The notes under the pieces were generated by a model. That model ran no database searches. It was not told where the DNA came from and saw only the letters and a program-made list of their open reading frames with translations. The position numbers were made by a program, and so were the translations under genes. Source: Algisphaera agarilytica (GTDB taxonomy: Bacteria; Planctomycetota; Phycisphaerae; Phycisphaerales; Phycisphaeraceae). Taken from it: a DNA stretch of 64,000 nucleotides. The stretch covers positions 1,426,001 to 1,490,000 of the forward strand of contig NZ_JACHGY010000001.1 in NCBI RefSeq assembly GCF_014207595.1, in the 5' to 3' direction. Below are positions 25,094 through 33,072 of the stretch, piece by piece. Position 1 is the first letter of the stretch. Every line of letters starts with the position of its first letter.

Positions 25094-25600
25094 GTGACAA
25101 ACGATCAATCACCCGAATCTTCCACGCCCCACCACCCCGGGCCCACCGAACTCTACATCCTGGCGGCCGGCCTCCTGCTGGGCATCCTGCTCGGGCCCGC
25201 GGTGCTCGGGCGTGTCGCCCCCAAAGCACAAGCGTCGCTCTTCGGCGGCGGGCCGGCCACCCAGCAGATCATCGAATTCGAAGAAGAGACCGCCTCGATG
25301 CTCGCGGCGCTGCAAGCCACGGGCGTCACCCCCGACGCGGTGGACGAACAACTGGAGATGCGCGACCTGCAAGGCCAAGCGCTCTACCAGGCCCGCGCCG
25401 CGCTGATGGACCGCACCGCGTTGATGCGCGTACTCTGCGTGTTCGTATTGCTGGGCGGGTTGATGGCGTTGGAAGCGGCGCTGGGCCGAGGCGGACGCGG
25501 TTGGCGGTTGGCGCGTTACGCCGTGGCGGGCTTGGGGCTGGCGTTGATCATCGCCCGGCCGAGCCTGATCGCGTCTATCCCCAGCGCCTTCGGCGTCTGA
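25094..25600 (+). CDS. Small membrane protein of unknown function
   Basis: 168 residues from GTG at 25094; TAAATT ends 6 nt before it, and there is no ribosome site. The N-terminus is short and polar; helices span about 18-38 (YILAAGLLLGILLGPAVLG), 112-130 (ALMRVLCVFVLLGGLMALEA) and 138-158. Between the first and second lies a hydrophilic alpha-helical stretch (QQIIEFEEETASMLAALQAT). Not recognised. It converges with gmhA, with one base between the stops. Confidence 0.7.
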   Translation: MTNDQSPESSTPHHPGPTELYILAAGLLLGILLGPAVLGRVAPKAQASLFGGGPATQQIIEFEEETASMLAALQATGVTPDAVDEQLEMRDLQGQALYQARAALMDRTALMRVLCVFVLLGGLMALEAALGRGGRGWRLARYAVAGLGLALIIARPSLIASIPSAFGV

Positions 25601-25601
25601 T

Positions 25602-26180
25602 TCAGTCCAACGCCGCCAACACCGGATCCAGCGCCTCACAGATCGTGTGGTACAGCATCAGGTGCATCTCCTGCACGCGGGCGGTCACGTCGCTCGGCAC
25701 GAGTAGTTCGACATCCGCCAAGCCCTTGCACACCCCGCCGCCCTTGCCGAGGAAAGCGATCGTTTTCAAACCCTCCGCTTTTGCCGCGTCGAGGGCGAGT
25801 TTGACGTTCTGCGAGTTGCCCGAGGTGGTGAAGCCGACGAAGACGTCGCCCGCGGTGCCCTGGGCGATGACCTGCTTGGCGAACACCTGCTCGGGGGGGT
25901 AGTCGTTGATGAGCGCGGTGAGGATCGAGTGGTCGGCCGTGAGGTCGATCGCGGGGAAGCCTTTGCGCTCGATCTTGTAGCGCCCCGCGATCTCGGCGGT
26001 GAAGTGGGCCGAGTCGCAGGCGCTGCCGCCGTTGCCGCAGCACAGCAGCTTGCCGCCGGTTGTGAGCGAGGCCTCGAGCAACGCGGTCGCATCGAGCAGC
26101 GCCGGGCCGAGCGCGGGCATCGCCTGGGTCAGCTCGGCCAAGGCACCGAGGTTGTCGCTCAAGAGTTTTTCTACGTCCAT
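25602..26180 (-). CDS. gmhA: Phosphoheptose isomerase (SIS domain)
   Basis: 192 residues. Converts sedoheptulose 7-phosphate to D-glycero-D-manno-heptose 7-phosphate, the first step of the heptose for lipopolysaccharide. The SIS signature LLCCGNGGSACDSAHFTAEI, the region LTADHSILTALINDY and FVGFTTSGNSQNVKLALDAA are typical of GmhA. The ATG overlaps the upstream SDR stop by one base (TGATG), with AGGA 5-6 nt upstream, so it is coupled to that gene. Confidence 0.93.
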   Translation of the reverse strand: MDVEKLLSDNLGALAELTQAMPALGPALLDATALLEASLTTGGKLLCCGNGGSACDSAHFTAEIAGRYKIERKGFPAIDLTADHSILTALINDYPPEQVFAKQVIAQGTAGDVFVGFTTSGNSQNVKLALDAAKAEGLKTIAFLGKGGGVCKGLADVELLVPSDVTARVQEMHLMLYHTICEALDPVLAALD

Positions 26181-27052
26181 CACGGTCCTTTCGTCGGCTC
26201 GGCATCACCCGAACGCTGCGCCGCGCTCGCGGCCTTGGCGGTCTTCTTCTCGTAGCCCCGGCGCAGCGCCCACGCGGTGAACCCCGGGAACGCGGTCGCG
26301 ACCGCCGCGGCAAAACGCGCAGTCCGCATCGGCCAGACCTCGGCCTTGGGCCGCTTCAGCGATCCAACGATCCGCTTCGCCACGTGCTCGGGCGTCTGCA
26401 TCAGGAAGCTCGGCGTCTCGATTCGGTCGGCGTGCTCGTCCGGCGTCTGCCGTTTGGCCTGCTCGAAGAACTCGGTCTTCGTGCCCACGGGGTGGACCGA
26501 CGTCACGCTGAACCCCTCGCCCGCCAGCTCGGCCCGCATCGACTGGGCGAGCATGTCCTGCGCCGCCTTGGTCGCGGCGTACACCCCCGACCCCGGCGGG
26601 CCGACCTCGCTCAGGCACGAAGAGCACACGAGCATGTGCTTCAGCCCGTCCTCGGTGTTCGCTAGGTAGGGCATCGCTTGCCGCAAGAGGTGCACGGTGC
26701 CGAAGTAGTTGACCTCGAACATCGCGCGGTGTTCGGTGAGGGTCATGTCCATGACCGGGGTGATGAAGCCGTAGCCCGCGTTGGCGTAGACCGCGTCGAC
26801 CCGGCCGAAGGTGTCATACGCCTCGCTGACCCAGGCCTTGACGTCCTCGGGGTTGGCGATGTTGCCGGTGAAGAAGTGGGCCCGCTGGTTGAGGTCCGAG
26901 ACCTGCTTGGCGACGCCCTGGAGCTTGCTGGCCCGGCGGGCGAAGATCGAAACATTCATCCCCTCCCACGCGCAGGCGAGGGCCGTGGCCTTGCCAATGC
27001 CAGCACTGGCACCGGAGATGAGGATGACTTTGTCGCGGAGGTTGCGGGGCAT
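26180..27052 (-). CDS. Short-chain dehydrogenase/reductase
   Basis: 290 residues. Classical SDR with the NAD(P)-binding motif ILISGASAGIGKATALACAW, NAG in AVYANAGYGFITPVMDM, and the catalytic Ser (CSSCLSEVGPPGSGV), Tyr and Lys (YAATKAAQDM). A C-terminal extension of about 60 residues (RFAAAVATAFPGFTAWALRR) may touch the membrane. Substrate unknown. The arginine-like residue after beta2 (FARRASKL) suggests NADP. Co-transcribed with gmhA. The start is preceded by TAAATT at 8 nt, with no ribosome site. Confidence 0.9.
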   Translation of the reverse strand: MPRNLRDKVILISGASAGIGKATALACAWEGMNVSIFARRASKLQGVAKQVSDLNQRAHFFTGNIANPEDVKAWVSEAYDTFGRVDAVYANAGYGFITPVMDMTLTEHRAMFEVNYFGTVHLLRQAMPYLANTEDGLKHMLVCSSCLSEVGPPGSGVYAATKAAQDMLAQSMRAELAGEGFSVTSVHPVGTKTEFFEQAKRQTPDEHADRIETPSFLMQTPEHVAKRIVGSLKRPKAEVWPMRTARFAAAVATAFPGFTAWALRRGYEKKTAKAASAAQRSGDAEPTKGP

Positions 27053-27059
27053 GGCCCCT

Positions 27060-27222
27060 TAATTTAGCGACTTGGCGATTGAATGATCGAATATTTCACG
27101 TTTAGCCGCGGATCGTAGATCCGCGCTCGAGGGATCCTATTGCCGCCACGCCCCACGGCGATCTGCGATCGCCCGCTAAACGGTTCACGTCCCATCACGA
27201 AATCACCAAATCGCTAAATTAC
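27060..27222. repeat. Composite inverted-array repeat C (8-nt period) between divergent genes
   Basis: Octad arms (GCGACTTG-GCGATTGA... on the left, GAAATCAC-CAAATCGC-TAAATT on the right) enclose two inverted copies of the GGCGATC...GATCGCC palindrome (27099-27126 and 27154-27182). The layout is the same as locus A. The outer TAAATT hexamers face the SDR and pyrE starts. Confidence 0.85.
27215..27220 (+). promoter_or_regulatory. -10-like TAAATT, 6 nt before pyrE
   Basis: TAAATT, six bases, ATG; it forms the outer edge of repeat C. The mirrored hexamer serves the SDR gene on the other strand with an 8-nt gap. Confidence 0.55.
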
Positions 27223-27226
27223 CCCC

Positions 27227-27763
27227 ATGACCCACGACCAACTCATCGAACGCATCCGCGACACCGCCCTGCTGCACGGCGACTTCACCCTCCGCTCGGG
27301 CCGGAAGAGCAAGTACTACCTCGACAAGTACCTCTTCGAGACCCAGCCGGACATCCTCGCGGCCCTGGGCGAGAAGTTCGCCGAGGTGATCAAGGCCGAC
27401 GACAAAGGCATCGACCGCCTCGCGGGCCCCGAGCTCGGCGGCATCCCGCTGGTCACCGCCGCCGCCATGGCCACCGGCCTGCCCATGGTGCTCATCCGCA
27501 ACGCCAAGAAAGACTACGGCACCGCCAAGCAGTTCGAAGGCAAACTCAACGAAGGCGACCGCGTCCTCATCACCGAAGACATCGCCACCTCCGGCGGCCA
27601 GTCCATCGAAGCCGCCAAGCTCCTCCGCGACGAGATGAAAGTCGACGTCGCCAAGATCGTCGTCGTCATCGACCGGCAGGAGGGTGCCCGCGAGAACATC
27701 GAGGCCGAAGGGTTTGCGTTTGAGGCGTTGTTTACGAAGAGTGATTTGGGGATTGACGAGTAA
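27227..27763 (+). CDS. pyrE: Orotate phosphoribosyltransferase
   Basis: 178 residues. Joins orotate and PRPP to form OMP in pyrimidine synthesis. The PRPP loop is GDRVLITEDIATSGGQSIEA; the substrate region FTLRSGRKSKYYLDKYLFET and AGPELGGIPLVTAAAMATGL are typical of the short PyrE class. No other pyr gene is nearby. The start follows a -10-like hexamer by 6 nt, so the mRNA is probably leaderless. Confidence 0.95.
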   Translation: MTHDQLIERIRDTALLHGDFTLRSGRKSKYYLDKYLFETQPDILAALGEKFAEVIKADDKGIDRLAGPELGGIPLVTAAAMATGLPMVLIRNAKKDYGTAKQFEGKLNEGDRVLITEDIATSGGQSIEAAKLLRDEMKVDVAKIVVVIDRQEGARENIEAEGFAFEALFTKSDLGIDE

Positions 27764-27780
27764 TCTCGCCGGGGGGCTCG

Positions 27781-28533
27781 ATGACAAACCCGAGACGCAC
27801 GGAAACCCTGAGACTACCCCACACGATTGAGGCCAGTCGCCCCGTTTTCGTCTACGAAAATGAAGCCGGGCCGACGATCACCGACCGTTCCATTAAACGG
27901 CGATGCATTAGTGGGCTGATCTTTGGTTTGATTGGCGTCCCGGGTCTTGCCGTTTGCGCGCACGGCGTGTGGGCAGTCATCCGAGCGTTTTTGGATCATG
28001 CTCCCGGAAGCTACGCCCGAGCTGACGAGACCACCTTGGGCATCTCGATCGTTGCCGGAGGCCTTTTCCTCGTTACGGTTTCCCTGGCACTTCTCGTCGC
28101 ACTACGCATGCACCGAAGCTTCAGTGTGCAGGTTGATCGTTTTGATCAGCGGTGTGTATGCCGTTCTCGCTTGCTTGGGATTACCCTCAGGCGGATCCAA
28201 TTCGATCTCAAACACCTGACCTGCGAACCTTTGTCCGCCCACCGCATGGCTGAATACAAGGAAAAGGTTACGTTCCTCGGGGCGTTGGTAACTCTAATCG
28301 CGGTATTCGCGGGCCCACTCGGTTGGATCATTTTGCTGGTCAGCCAAAGCGTGCGCAGTCGGGGGCAGGCGGCGCGTTCAAGGCCACTGACACAGGAATG
28401 GATCAAGCTTCGCTTCGGTGATCCAGATCGAAGTGAATCTGTAGAGGTCTATCTGCTGGAGGAGGATTTGGCCGAGCAATTCGTGCTGGCTTTGGACCGA
28501 ACCGGCGACGGCTATATCCGATCAACAACGTAA
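27781..28533 (+). CDS. Membrane protein of unknown function
   Basis: 250 residues, 17 nt after pyrE, with GGGGGG before the ATG. Three hydrophobic helices (LIFGLIGVPGLAVCAHGVWA, ISIVAGGLFLVTVSLALLVA, GALVTLIAVFAGPLGWIILL) separate polar parts. Base composition is less GC-biased at third positions than in the neighbours, so it may be younger or foreign. The layout (two N-terminal helices, a soluble beta part, a third helix) resembles bacterial PH-like membrane proteins, but the family was not recognised. Confidence 0.72.
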   Translation: MTNPRRTETLRLPHTIEASRPVFVYENEAGPTITDRSIKRRCISGLIFGLIGVPGLAVCAHGVWAVIRAFLDHAPGSYARADETTLGISIVAGGLFLVTVSLALLVALRMHRSFSVQVDRFDQRCVCRSRLLGITLRRIQFDLKHLTCEPLSAHRMAEYKEKVTFLGALVTLIAVFAGPLGWIILLVSQSVRSRGQAARSRPLTQEWIKLRFGDPDRSESVEVYLLEEDLAEQFVLALDRTGDGYIRSTT

Positions 28534-28545
28534 CTTAGCCCGGGA

Positions 28546-30327
28546 TCATTGACCCTGGGCTAACGTTGAATCCTCGTGCGGGATCCCGGCGTGTTCGCGG
28601 AGGATGCGTTTGATCTCGGCAATCGCATCCGGGTGGTCGTGGGCGTTGTGACCGGCGGGAACGAGTTTTTCGCTGGCGGTGCCGTCGAGGTGGGACGACC
28701 AGTATTCGACGATGCCGTCGGAGGTGTCGTCGAGCTCGGCGTAGTCGTCGACGCGGGTGCCGATGATGCTGTGGAAGATCACGCCGTCGCGGATCGGGCT
28801 TTCGTCGACCGCGCGGGAGCCGGGGTAGCTCGGCTCGAGGGTACGGATGGACGACGGCGGGCCGTTGACCAGCAGCGGGCCGTAGCCGGGGGTGAGCTTG
28901 TCGAGGTTGAGCCGGGCGACGGTGCGGGTGTTGTCGACGCACTCCTGGGGCAGCCGGACCAACGATTCGCCGAACCGGCCGATGAGGTTGGTGGCGAACT
29001 CCGAGCCGCGGTGCGGCGTCGCAACGAACACGACCCGGTTCACATAGGGCAGGTGGTCGTAGACGTAGATGTCGCGGATGAACTGGATGACCTCGGGGTC
29101 GCCCTCGAGTTCTTCGGGCGGCGCGGTGAAGGCGAAGGACCAGTTTTTCTCGGTGCCGTCGGACACGAGGGTGCGGGTGAGGATGCCGCCCATGGAGTGG
29201 CCGATGACGACGATGTCCTGCGTGGCGAAGTCGTCGAGTTCGGGGTCGAGCTCAAGGCGGATCTCGTCGAGCTTGGTGCGGAGCATGAAGGCCGAGTAGT
29301 ACGGGCAGGGCGCGGTCGGGTAGAGGAAGTGCCAGACCTGGTAGCGTTCGCGGAGCTCGGGGTCGCTGTAGAAATCGTTGGTCGCCTGGATCCAGGTGAG
29401 GGGCGTGGACATCAGGCCGTGGACCATCAGGAGCGGGGTCTTGTCGGGGTCGTAGGGTTCGAGCAGGTAGATGCCCAGGCGGTCCTCGCTGGCCGAGGGA
29501 TCGAGCATCCCGGCGAACCCGAGGGAGGCGAGCTCCTGCGTGCGCGAGAGCAGCTCGGCGTACGGCGCGGAATAGTCCGCGGCCAACGTCAAACGCATGG
29601 CCTCGGCGGAGTCGCTCTCGCCGACCGGGAGGGCGACCTCGGCAACCCGGCGCGGGTCGTAGATCGCCAGGCGGGGTTGGCCGGGCTTGTCAAAGTGCAG
29701 CACCGCGGTGAGCGGACGGACGATGCCCTCGGGCGGGTAGTGCGCTTCGATCGGTTGATCGCGTTCGTTGGGGCGTGAGGCGATCAGCGCGGCGCCGAAA
29801 CCGTGGTGCACGTGGTGTTCGCGCAGGCCTTCTATGCGCACATCCGCGGCGGGCGTGTACGACGCGAAGTAGTCCGGGGCGGTCCAGTCCTGCGGGTCGG
29901 TGCCCGCGAAGGCCTGGGCATCAAACTCGACGCGGCTGTCTGCCTTGTTCGGCGGGGCGTTGCGGATGTAGCCCGCCACCGCGCGGTTATAGAACTCGGC
30001 GATGATGAGTTCCCGGTCGTCTTCGGGCGTCTGGGGATCGGTGATCAGGCCGTAGGCCATCTCCGCGGCATCGAGGTAGCGCTGCGAAGCCAACGAGGGC
30101 AGCAGCCCATCGACACGTTTGGCCCGACGCAGCGTGTCGATCAGCTCGGGCGCGTCGATCTCGTCGGCGAGGTCGGCGGGGACGTGGTTGTAGTGCGGGG
30201 TGAGCCCCGGCTGGCCGTAGGAATCCAGGGCCGAGACCTGGACCGGCGCGGTACACCCCGCGGCCAGCAGGAGCGGGGCGAGGACCAACAGCACAGCAAG
30301 ACATTTGGCGGGGGGCAGCGGTTGCAT
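28546..30327 (-). CDS. Lipoprotein alpha/beta hydrolase (lipase/esterase-like)
   Basis: 593 residues from the ATG at 30327. The lipobox LLAAGC places Cys25 as the lipidated residue, so the enzyme is anchored outside the inner membrane. The N-terminal 240 residues form a helical/beta cap region; the hydrolase fold then contains TPLLMVHGLMSTPLTWIQAT (oxyanion region), the nucleophile elbow VVIGHSMGGILTRTLVSDGT near residue 375, and a late His in VPAGHNAHDHPDAIAEI. Substrate unknown. A -10-like TATCAT lies 9 nt before the start. Confidence 0.88.
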   Translation of the reverse strand: MQPLPPAKCLAVLLVLAPLLLAAGCTAPVQVSALDSYGQPGLTPHYNHVPADLADEIDAPELIDTLRRAKRVDGLLPSLASQRYLDAAEMAYGLITDPQTPEDDRELIIAEFYNRAVAGYIRNAPPNKADSRVEFDAQAFAGTDPQDWTAPDYFASYTPAADVRIEGLREHHVHHGFGAALIASRPNERDQPIEAHYPPEGIVRPLTAVLHFDKPGQPRLAIYDPRRVAEVALPVGESDSAEAMRLTLAADYSAPYAELLSRTQELASLGFAGMLDPSASEDRLGIYLLEPYDPDKTPLLMVHGLMSTPLTWIQATNDFYSDPELRERYQVWHFLYPTAPCPYYSAFMLRTKLDEIRLELDPELDDFATQDIVVIGHSMGGILTRTLVSDGTEKNWSFAFTAPPEELEGDPEVIQFIRDIYVYDHLPYVNRVVFVATPHRGSEFATNLIGRFGESLVRLPQECVDNTRTVARLNLDKLTPGYGPLLVNGPPSSIRTLEPSYPGSRAVDESPIRDGVIFHSIIGTRVDDYAELDDTSDGIVEYWSSHLDGTASEKLVPAGHNAHDHPDAIAEIKRILREHAGIPHEDSTLAQGQ

Positions 30328-30415
30328 GTTGCAACAATGATAGACGCGGTTGCGGTGAAATCGACGTTTGGGTTTGACGAAATTGGTGGCGGTCGTCGAA
30401 CGTTGCCAGCCGGGG

Positions 30416-30480
30416 TGCGCTCGCTGACGCTTCACGCTCTGATTCAATCCACCGATCCGAGCCCGAAGCGTGAGCGAGGG
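30416..30480. repeat. CGCTCGCTGACGCTTC inverted repeat
   Basis: Imperfect inverted pair: CGCTCGCTGACGCTTCACGC and GAGCCCGAAGCGTGAGCGAG. It is related to the perfect copy at 41683-41760. Confidence 0.7.
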
Positions 30481-30512
30481 ACTCTGCCCACCCTCCGTCA
30501 CAGCAGGGCCTC

Positions 30513-30615
30513 GGGTGGCAGGGTCTGACGCTCGGGGAAGCCCCGGAAACGTACTCAACACGCTAGGGTTTTAGAGGATGGTTCCGGGGCATCGCGGACT
30601 CTGCCCCGGCCACCC
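30513..30615. repeat. GGGTGGC...GCCCCGGCCACCC repeat, copy 2
   Basis: Same right half as the copy at 3576-3677 (GGGGCATCGCGGACTCTGCC, then CCGGCCACCC) and the same inner GAAGCCCCGGAA / TTCCGGGGC pairing. Confidence 0.8.
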
Positions 30616-30647
30616 GGTCAAGCAAGAGGGGCGGATCGCCGCTCGCC

Positions 30648-32930
30648 TCAGCCGATCAGCTGGGTGCCGGGGATCGCGCCGCCGGACTCGTTTTCCTCGC
30701 CCTGGATCACGACGGGGTCGGTGATGGCCTCGATCAGCACGCGGCCGTCGCCCTGCACGACGCAGACCGGGATCTTGCCCGCCTGCCAGTCGGCCAGCGG
30801 CAGGAGCGGCCAGCGCTGCGGGGTGTGGCGGTCGGGGTCAACGGTGATGTAGGTGCCCACCGCGCCGGGGGCGAGGCGGTCGATCATCAGGCGGGGCGTG
30901 GCGAGGTAGTAGCCCATGGTGACCACGCCGCGGGGGTAGTTGTGCAGGCGGTTGTGGATGTAGGTGTCGGTGTAGCCCAGGCTCTGGGAGTGGGTGTTGC
31001 TCATGACCTGCAGGTCCCAGTACTGCTGGGCGGAAGACTCGCCGCCGAGGCGCAGGTAGCGGGCCAGGAGGTCGCGCCAGATGTTCTGGGAGATGCGGGG
31101 GTTGTTGGGCTCGAGCGAGGAGTGACCGTCGCCGTAGCGGCCGTTGCACTCGCGGTTGCTGCGGTAGACATCGCGGGTGAGGCGGTCGCGGTCGAGCAGC
31201 GGGGGCTGGCCGATGAGTTCGGGCAGCAGCAAGCCGTTGGCGGTGTAGATGGAGTAGGCGTCCCAGCCGGGCAGCTCGTCGATCTCCAACGGCTCTCCGG
31301 TGACGGGGTCGGTGAGTTCAACGGCGCTCTTGTCCACGGCCACGGCGTAGTGATCGCCCAGCCAGGCGGCTTCTTCGATCTTGCGGGTGTCACGCTCGAC
31401 CAGCTGCTCGCACTCCCGGGCCTTGTCGAGCTCGAGGCTGCGGCGGAACATGCCCGCGGCGGCCCGCAGCGCCGCGACCCGCTTCACCGCGAGGTAGGTC
31501 TGCTTGCGGGCGTATTGCATCGCCGCGGCGGCGTCGACCATAGCGTTGGCCACGCCCTCGGTCGGGAAGCCCGAGGCGTCGCGGTCGGTCCAGATCAGAT
31601 AGCGGGCGAGTTCCCAGGCCACGTCGAGGTAGGCCGAGGCGGTCTGCTTGTCGCCGGTCCAGCGGACGAGCGTCTCCAACAGCAGCAGGAAGTTGGCGTT
31701 CTCCTCCACGGGCATGCGGTGGTCGTAGGCGCTGTCGGTCGCGGTCATCCCCACGCCCAGGTCGTGGCGCATCACCCGGCCGCCCGACGGTTCGTGGGGC
31801 TCGGACCGCTCGACCCATTGACGCAATTGCACCTTCAGCAGCCGCGGCCATACCGCGAGGTAGAACAGCGAGTTGTTGTATTCCACATCCAACGCCGAGT
31901 GATACGTCGGCGAGCCGTCCCACACGCTGAACCATTCCAGCGGCTCGGACAACAACCCCTCGGTCGCCTCGGGCGACGGGATCGTGTCGCACCAGAAGGT
32001 GTTGCACAGGAAGTTCTGAAACGACTGGTTATTCAGGTGCCGCTGCGAAGCGTCGAGCGGGGCCTGCTCGAGCAGCTTTTCAAACCGGCGGGACAACGCC
32101 AAACGCTCGTCGCGGGTCTTGATCGCTTCCTGGGCGACCGCGTCCACGTCCGGCCAGTGCTGGTTGTAGCGCAGCTTGGCTTGGTGGATCTCACCCTCTC
32201 GCTTCACCGTCAGCACGGGCTCGGCCACGTGCGACGCCCACACCAGCCGCCACTTGGTCCCCGAACCCGAACGCGTCACCGGCAGGTCCAGCGTCAAGCC
32301 CTGGCCACACGGCGTCACCTCGCAGCCCGGGTTCAACGACACGATCCGGTCCTCGGCGTGAACCGTCGGCACCTCCTTGGCGAGCTCGCTCACCGGGCGC
32401 GGCCGCTCCCACGGGTCGGCGGGCTTCAGCGGGATGTCGTACGCCATACGGATCGTGTTGTCCGAAGCGCTCAGCTCCGTCTCGGGGCGGCGCAGCCGGA
32501 TGAACAACTTCACCTTGCCCGGCGCCTCGCCGACCCGCTTGACCAACCGGAACCGGCGGAGCGGGTTGACGCGCATCTCCAGGTAGAACGCGGGCATGAC
32601 GCAGAGCCGCTCGTTCTGCGGGTAAAAGACGCTGTGGATGTTCATCTCGAACCGCAGGCCGTAGCGTTCGCTGTAGCCGCGGAAGGTGGTGGAATTGATG
32701 CGGTCGAACTGCTCGCAGTTGGCGAACTGGTCGACGCCGTCGTTGTCGTTGTCTTTGGTGAACGGCAGGACGCGCTGACGCCCGTCCGGCTCGATCAGGC
32801 CGACCGCCAAGTCCAACGGCTGATCCAGAAACCGACCCAACGCCGAGTGCATCACCCGTCGCTCGTACGGCTCAAACATCAGGCCGAAGCGGCTCCCCAG
32901 CCGACCAATCATCCAAGACATCAACTGCAT
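30648..32930 (-). CDS. Six-hairpin glycosidase-like protein (DUF4965/GH52 neighbourhood)
   Basis: 760 residues, no signal peptide, so probably cytoplasmic. The N-terminal half is beta-sandwich-like (RRFRLVKRVGEAPGKVKLFI), and the C-terminal half is an alpha-barrel. RHDLGVGMTATDSAYDHRMP followed by VEENANFLLLLETLVRW matches the HD-x-G...PVEE-x-xN pattern of the DUF4965/glutaminase A and GH52-like families. Acidic residues in VWDGSPTYHSALDVEYNNSL and FWCDTIPSPEATEG could be catalytic. It probably acts on an oligosaccharide; the substrate is not predictable. A loop near residue 380 (WVERSEPHEPSGG) looks like low-complexity extra sequence. Downstream lies a repeat; upstream is the nifS gene. Confidence 0.65.
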   Translation of the reverse strand: MQLMSWMIGRLGSRFGLMFEPYERRVMHSALGRFLDQPLDLAVGLIEPDGRQRVLPFTKDNDNDGVDQFANCEQFDRINSTTFRGYSERYGLRFEMNIHSVFYPQNERLCVMPAFYLEMRVNPLRRFRLVKRVGEAPGKVKLFIRLRRPETELSASDNTIRMAYDIPLKPADPWERPRPVSELAKEVPTVHAEDRIVSLNPGCEVTPCGQGLTLDLPVTRSGSGTKWRLVWASHVAEPVLTVKREGEIHQAKLRYNQHWPDVDAVAQEAIKTRDERLALSRRFEKLLEQAPLDASQRHLNNQSFQNFLCNTFWCDTIPSPEATEGLLSEPLEWFSVWDGSPTYHSALDVEYNNSLFYLAVWPRLLKVQLRQWVERSEPHEPSGGRVMRHDLGVGMTATDSAYDHRMPVEENANFLLLLETLVRWTGDKQTASAYLDVAWELARYLIWTDRDASGFPTEGVANAMVDAAAAMQYARKQTYLAVKRVAALRAAAGMFRRSLELDKARECEQLVERDTRKIEEAAWLGDHYAVAVDKSAVELTDPVTGEPLEIDELPGWDAYSIYTANGLLLPELIGQPPLLDRDRLTRDVYRSNRECNGRYGDGHSSLEPNNPRISQNIWRDLLARYLRLGGESSAQQYWDLQVMSNTHSQSLGYTDTYIHNRLHNYPRGVVTMGYYLATPRLMIDRLAPGAVGTYITVDPDRHTPQRWPLLPLADWQAGKIPVCVVQGDGRVLIEAITDPVVIQGEENESGGAIPGTQLIG

Positions 32931-33072
32931 CGAACAAGACCCTCACCGAAGAGTATCCCCTTGCATTGTGCGCCCCCAAACACGCCGATACAAGCCAAGC
33001 GTCCGAAATTGGTTTTCATACGCGTTAATTCCTGATTTCGTCGCCAAGGGTTTACCCAAACTCGCCGCACGA

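Noticed and set aside
31770-31830. WVERSEPHEPSGG segment of the glycosidase as another inserted element
   Set aside because: The DNA is not palindromic and no second copy is in the window; kept only as a remark on the gene.
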